A stretch of DNA of 37,989 nt from Rhodobiaceae bacterium. Lineage in GTDB: Bacteria; Pseudomonadota; Alphaproteobacteria; RS24. The position numbers were made by a program, and so were the translations under genes. Every line of letters begins with the position of its first letter. Within the stretch, counting starts at the first letter, position 1. The stretch lies in the NCBI GenBank assembly GCA_002721725.1, contig PBLK01000005.1, positions 8,157-46,145 on the forward strand. The letters are read 5' to 3'. Shown one piece after another: positions 35,204 to 37,989 of the stretch. The notes below the pieces were generated by a model, which was not told the DNA's origin, searched no databases, and worked only from the letters and a program-made list of their open reading frames with translations.

Positions 35204-35231
35204 GGGCTAAGGCAGCAAAGCTGCCAAGCCC
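35204..35231. terminator. Imperfect hairpin between convergent rsmD and kinase genes
   Basis: GGGCT-AA-GGCAGC pairs with GCTGCC-A-AGCCC around an AAA loop, an 11-pair stem with one internal loop. It ends directly at the stop codon of the minus-strand kinase gene. No real T-run follows on either strand, so it could be a weak terminator, an mRNA-end stabiliser or part of a dispersed repeat. Confidence 0.4.
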
Positions 35232-36308
35232 TTATACCGCTCCCGCCCTTAGCGCGTATTCCCAGCCCATATCGGAGAGAGGTTTCACGCGGTCTTCCAT
35301 CGCGGCGGCGTGGGCATTTGATGCGGTGCCGTCGCGCACGCGCCCGACAATGCCCTGTAATATACCGGCCAGCCGGAACATATTATACGCAATATAGAAA
35401 TCCATATTCTCAATGCTATCGCGCTGCGTTGCTTCACAATAAAGACGGGTATATTCTGCCGCATCGGGAATATTAAGCACGCCAAAATCACAATCTTTCA
35501 GCGTATTGGTGCTGCCCGCTTCGCTGGGCATATACCATTGCATCAAATGATAGGTGAAGTCGCCCAGCGGATGACCCAGCGTTGACAATTCCCAATCAAG
35601 CACGGCCGCCACTTCAGGCTTGTCTTGATGCAGCACCATATTGTCGAGGCGGTAATCGCCATGCACAATCGACACTTCATCATTGCTCGGAATATTTCCG
35701 GGAAGCCAGCCAATCAGCTTGTTCATGCTGGTAATTTCCTGCGTTTCGGAAAGCTGATATTGCTTGGTCCAGCGCGAGATTTGCCGTTCGAAATATTCGC
35801 CTTCCTTGCCGAAATCACCCAGCCCGATGGTTTTGTAATCTGCATTGTGCAAATAGGCCAGCGTCTGAATTTTCGCTTCAAAAATCGGGCGACGGCCCTC
35901 TTTGGGCAAATCGGGCAAAAGCGGATCCCATAAAATGCGGCCCTCAACCATATCCATAATATAAAACATGGTGCCGACGACGCTCTCATCTTCGCACAGG
36001 CAATAAGTGCGCGGCACCGGAAAATCAATCGAGCCGAGTGCCGTAATCACCTTATATTCGCGGTCCACCGCATGCGCTGATGGCAAGAGCTTGCCGGGCG
36101 GCTTTCTGCGCATGACATATTTTTTATTCGGCGTAACCAGCTGATAAGTTGGGTTGGATTGGCCGCCTTTAAATTGGCGCACTTCCAACGGCCCCTCAAA
36201 ACCCTCAACATGGGCGGCCATATAATCTTCCAGATTTTGTTCGTTGAATTTATGCGAATCGGCAACATCTTTCGTGCCGCCAAACTTTTCGACCCCTTCG
36301 TCTTTCAT
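35232..36308 (-). CDS. APH-family kinase like the ACAD10/ACAD11 N-terminal domain (LvaA-like)
   Basis: The protein has 358 residues from the ATG at 36306-36308, with GGGAGAG upstream. Kinase features: nucleotide loop FKGGQSNPTY (46-55), MRRKPPGKLLPSAHA (66-80, with the ATP-binding Lys region), catalytic HGDYRLDN (216-223, Asp218) and Mg-binding LDWE (237-240, Asp238). It matches the APH domain of mammalian ACAD10/ACAD11 and bacterial LvaA, which phosphorylate the 4-hydroxyl of acyl-CoA. It is unlikely to confer aminoglycoside resistance despite family naming. The partner-type dehydrogenase is encoded at 31932-33200. It lies 11 bases after purD on the same strand, probably sharing its transcript. 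Confidence 0.9.
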   Translation of the reverse strand: MKDEGVEKFGGTKDVADSHKFNEQNLEDYMAAHVEGFEGPLEVRQFKGGQSNPTYQLVTPNKKYVMRRKPPGKLLPSAHAVDREYKVITALGSIDFPVPRTYCLCEDESVVGTMFYIMDMVEGRILWDPLLPDLPKEGRRPIFEAKIQTLAYLHNADYKTIGLGDFGKEGEYFERQISRWTKQYQLSETQEITSMNKLIGWLPGNIPSNDEVSIVHGDYRLDNMVLHQDKPEVAAVLDWELSTLGHPLGDFTYHLMQWYMPSEAGSTNTLKDCDFGVLNIPDAAEYTRLYCEATQRDSIENMDFYIAYNMFRLAGILQGIVGRVRDGTASNAHAAAMEDRVKPLSDMGWEYALRAGAV

Positions 36309-36319
36309 AAATCTCTCCC

Positions 36320-37606
36320 TCAGCGCTGTTCGCGCGCAATCTCCCGATAACCGATATCGCGGCGGCAAAAGCCTTGCGGCCAGTCAATCGCATTGACGCC
36401 AGCATAAGCGCTCGCTTGCGCTTGCGCCACCGTTTTGCCGCGCGCCGTAACGTTCAATACGCGCCCACCGGAGGCGGTAATTGTGCCGTCTTCAGCGCGT
36501 GCGGTGCCGGCATGAAATACCGTTGTCGCATCGTCAACATTGTCGAGGCCGTTAATTACCGTGCCTTTGTCATAAGCCCCCGGATAGCCCTGAGCTGCCA
36601 TCACTACGGTCATTGCCGCATCATCATGCCAGTCGAGCGTCATATTGGCGACCGAGCCGGTGGCGGCGGCTTCCAGCGCTGGCACAATATCGGATGCTAA
36701 GCGCAGCATCAGCACTTGGCATTCAGGGTCGCCAAAGCGCGCATTATATTCGACCAGCTTCGGGCCCTCCGGCGTCAGCATCAGACCGGCATATAAGACA
36801 CCGCGATAGGGCGCGCCCCGCCGCGCCATCGCCGCCAATGTCGGTTCGATGATTGTTTCTATCGTTTGTTCAATCAGGGCCGGTGTCATGATGGAAGCCG
36901 GGGAATAAGCGCCCATGCCGCCCGTATTGGGGCCGGTATCGCCGTCACCGACACGCTTATGGTCTTGCGCCGTGGCCATAGGCAGGGCGTTTTCACCGTC
37001 GCATAAAACAAAGAAGCTGGCTTCCTCGCCGGTCATAAATTCTTCGATTACCAATTCGGCACCGGCCTCACCAAATGCACCGTCAAAAATATCTTCCACC
37101 GCATCGCGCGCGGTTTGCATATCCTCGGCAATAATCACGCCCTTACCGGCGGCCAGCCCGTCAGCCTTCACGACAATCGGGGCGCTTTGCGTGTCAAGAT
37201 AGGCGAGCGCGTCGCAGGCAGTGTCGAAACGGCCATAGGCGGCGGTCGGAATATCGGCCTCGGCGCATAAATCTTTCGTGTAGCCTTTTGAGCCTTCCAA
37301 TTGTGCGGCGATTTTGCCGGGCCCGAAAGCGGCGATATTGGCCCCGTTCAAATCATCAGCAAGACCGGCCACCAAAGGCGCTTCGGGGCCGATAACCACC
37401 AAATCAATCGCCTTTTCGCGGCAAAAGCTGATGACCGCCTCATGGTCGGCCATATCGAGCGCGATATTTTCGGCTAGCGCCGCCATGCCGCCATTGCCGG
37501 GCGCGCAATATAATGTGCCGAGCAGCGGGCTTTGTGCAATTTTCCAAGCCAGCGCATGTTCGCGCCCGCCCGACCCCAAAACCAAAATATTGCGTTTTTC
37601 ACTCAT
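36320..37606 (-). CDS. purD: Phosphoribosylamine-glycine ligase
   Basis: The protein has 428 residues from the ATG at 37604-37606; a longer frame upstream lacks the conserved start. It catalyses the second step of purine synthesis, joining glycine to phosphoribosylamine with ATP. It is an ATP-grasp enzyme with [11 protein letters not shown] (11-21), [13 protein letters not shown] (ATP-binding), GGMGAYSP (active-site loop) and [12 protein letters not shown] (metal and substrate contacts), all intact. It is divergent from xseA with about 54 bases between the chosen starts. The APH-like kinase gene follows 11 bases after the purD stop. Confidence 0.97.
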   Translation of the reverse strand: MSEKRNILVLGSGGREHALAWKIAQSPLLGTLYCAPGNGGMAALAENIALDMADHEAVISFCREKAIDLVVIGPEAPLVAGLADDLNGANIAAFGPGKIAAQLEGSKGYTKDLCAEADIPTAAYGRFDTACDALAYLDTQSAPIVVKADGLAAGKGVIIAEDMQTARDAVEDIFDGAFGEAGAELVIEEFMTGEEASFFVLCDGENALPMATAQDHKRVGDGDTGPNTGGMGAYSPASIMTPALIEQTIETIIEPTLAAMARRGAPYRGVLYAGLMLTPEGPKLVEYNARFGDPECQVLMLRLASDIVPALEAAATGSVANMTLDWHDDAAMTVVMAAQGYPGAYDKGTVINGLDNVDDATTVFHAGTARAEDGTITASGGRVLNVTARGKTVAQAQASAYAGVNAIDWPQGFCRRDIGYREIAREQR

Positions 37607-37660
37607 ATATTTGTCTCTTAAGCAAAGCGTGTCATGATGGTCAAAATACATAACACGAGA

Positions 37661-37989
37661 ATGGGAAAAATCGGAAAAAGGGTGAGTGCGCGCGGCGATA
37701 ATCTTGTGGAACTTACGGTTTCCGAATTGTCGGGGCAGGTCAAAAGGCTGGTCGAAGACAGTTTCGGGCGTGTGCGCGTGCGCGGCGAGCTGGGGCGCGT
37801 GTCGCGCCCCGCTTCAGGCCATGTTTATTTCGACGTGAAAGATGAAAGAGCCGTGCTGTCGGGCGTAATGTGGAAGGGCACGGCGCAAAAACTGACCATG
37901 CAGCCCGAACAGGGCTTGGAAGTCATCGTCACCGGCAAGCTGACGACCTTTGCCGGTCAGTCGCGCTATCAAATGATTGTCGAAGCGAT
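37661..37989 (+). CDS. xseA: Exodeoxyribonuclease VII large subunit, 3' end outside window
   Basis: My translation from ATG 37661 gives about 109 residues to the window edge. It contains [43 protein letters not shown] and [20 protein letters not shown], which is the N-terminal OB-fold domain of XseA that binds single-stranded DNA. The enzyme degrades single-stranded DNA to acid-soluble oligonucleotides with the small subunit XseB. Two in-frame ATGs at 37634 and 37637 would add nine or eight residues; no clear Shine-Dalgarno decides. It is divergent from purD, a neighbourhood common in alphaproteobacteria. Confidence 0.93.
   Translation, partial: MGKIGKRVSARGDNLVELTVSELSGQVKRLVEDSFGRVRVRGELGRVSRPASGHVYFDVKDERAVLSGVMWKGTAQKLTMQPEQGLEVIVTGKLTTFAGQSRYQMIVEA

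Noticed and set aside
35232-36308. Aminoglycoside resistance gene
   Set aside because: The APH fold is present, but the specific motifs match the ACAD11/LvaA acyl-CoA kinases rather than antibiotic kinases.

Overview
The window reads as core chromosome of an alphaproteobacterium. Supporting markers are a BamF/DUF3035 lipoprotein gene directly after lspA, an alpha-type HisRS followed by hisZ and hisG, an IleRS with a decayed C-terminal zinc finger, a TIGR01459-type HAD gene next to ribF, and a short-chain fatty-acyl-CoA (ScfR) regulator divergent from isocitrate lyase. The HisRS motif 2 and the C-terminal extension of HisG point towards the Rhodobacterales/Rhizobiales/Caulobacterales side of the class. 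The order cannot be fixed from the sequence alone. I saw no insertion sequence, phage, CRISPR array, tRNA or rRNA.

Layout. Positions 1-13827 form one long minus-strand run. Read in transcription order it holds a HAD phosphatase, ribF, ileS, lspA, bamF, two M16 peptidases (one with and one without the zinc motif), a rhomboid protease, a CHASE2 adenylyl cyclase, an MBL-fold hydrolase, a SHOCT-like membrane protein and two pseudopilin-like genes, the last cut by the window edge. An SDR gene (+) and the heat-shock operon groES-groEL (+) follow. The groES leader carries a CIRCE-type operator and a TTGACA-type promoter, and the operon ends in a strong bidirectional terminator. From 17013 to 21683 lies a minus-strand histidine block: hisS, then hisZ-hisG, then a TauE/SafE permease. 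From 21707 to 24966 the ScfR regulator (-) and aceA (+) are divergent around an AT-rich region with repeated TTTAC half-sites. Next come an RraA-fold aldolase-like gene (+), a nitronate-monooxygenase-family flavoprotein (-), and a HupE/UreJ_2 membrane protein with its parvulin-type foldase (-). The last part holds pgi-mutL (+), an acyl-CoA dehydrogenase and tadA (-), an rRNA pseudouridine synthase and rsmD (+), an APH-family kinase and purD (-), and the start of xseA (+).

Most notable points. (1) HisZ, the regulatory subunit of ATP phosphoribosyltransferase, carries an N-terminal helix-turn-helix domain. Its start region has a perfect inverted repeat overlapping a candidate -10 and no Shine-Dalgarno, so it could be a histidine-biosynthesis enzyme subunit that also binds DNA. 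(2) The acyl-CoA dehydrogenase and the APH-like kinase look like the two halves of ACAD10/ACAD11 (LvaC/LvaA-like), which suggests breakdown of 4-hydroxy acids through 4-phosphoacyl-CoA. (3) The RraA-like protein keeps the full aldolase motif that true RNase E regulators lack. (4) A CHASE2 cyclase sits beside an MBL-fold hydrolase, a possible cAMP synthesis and turnover pair.
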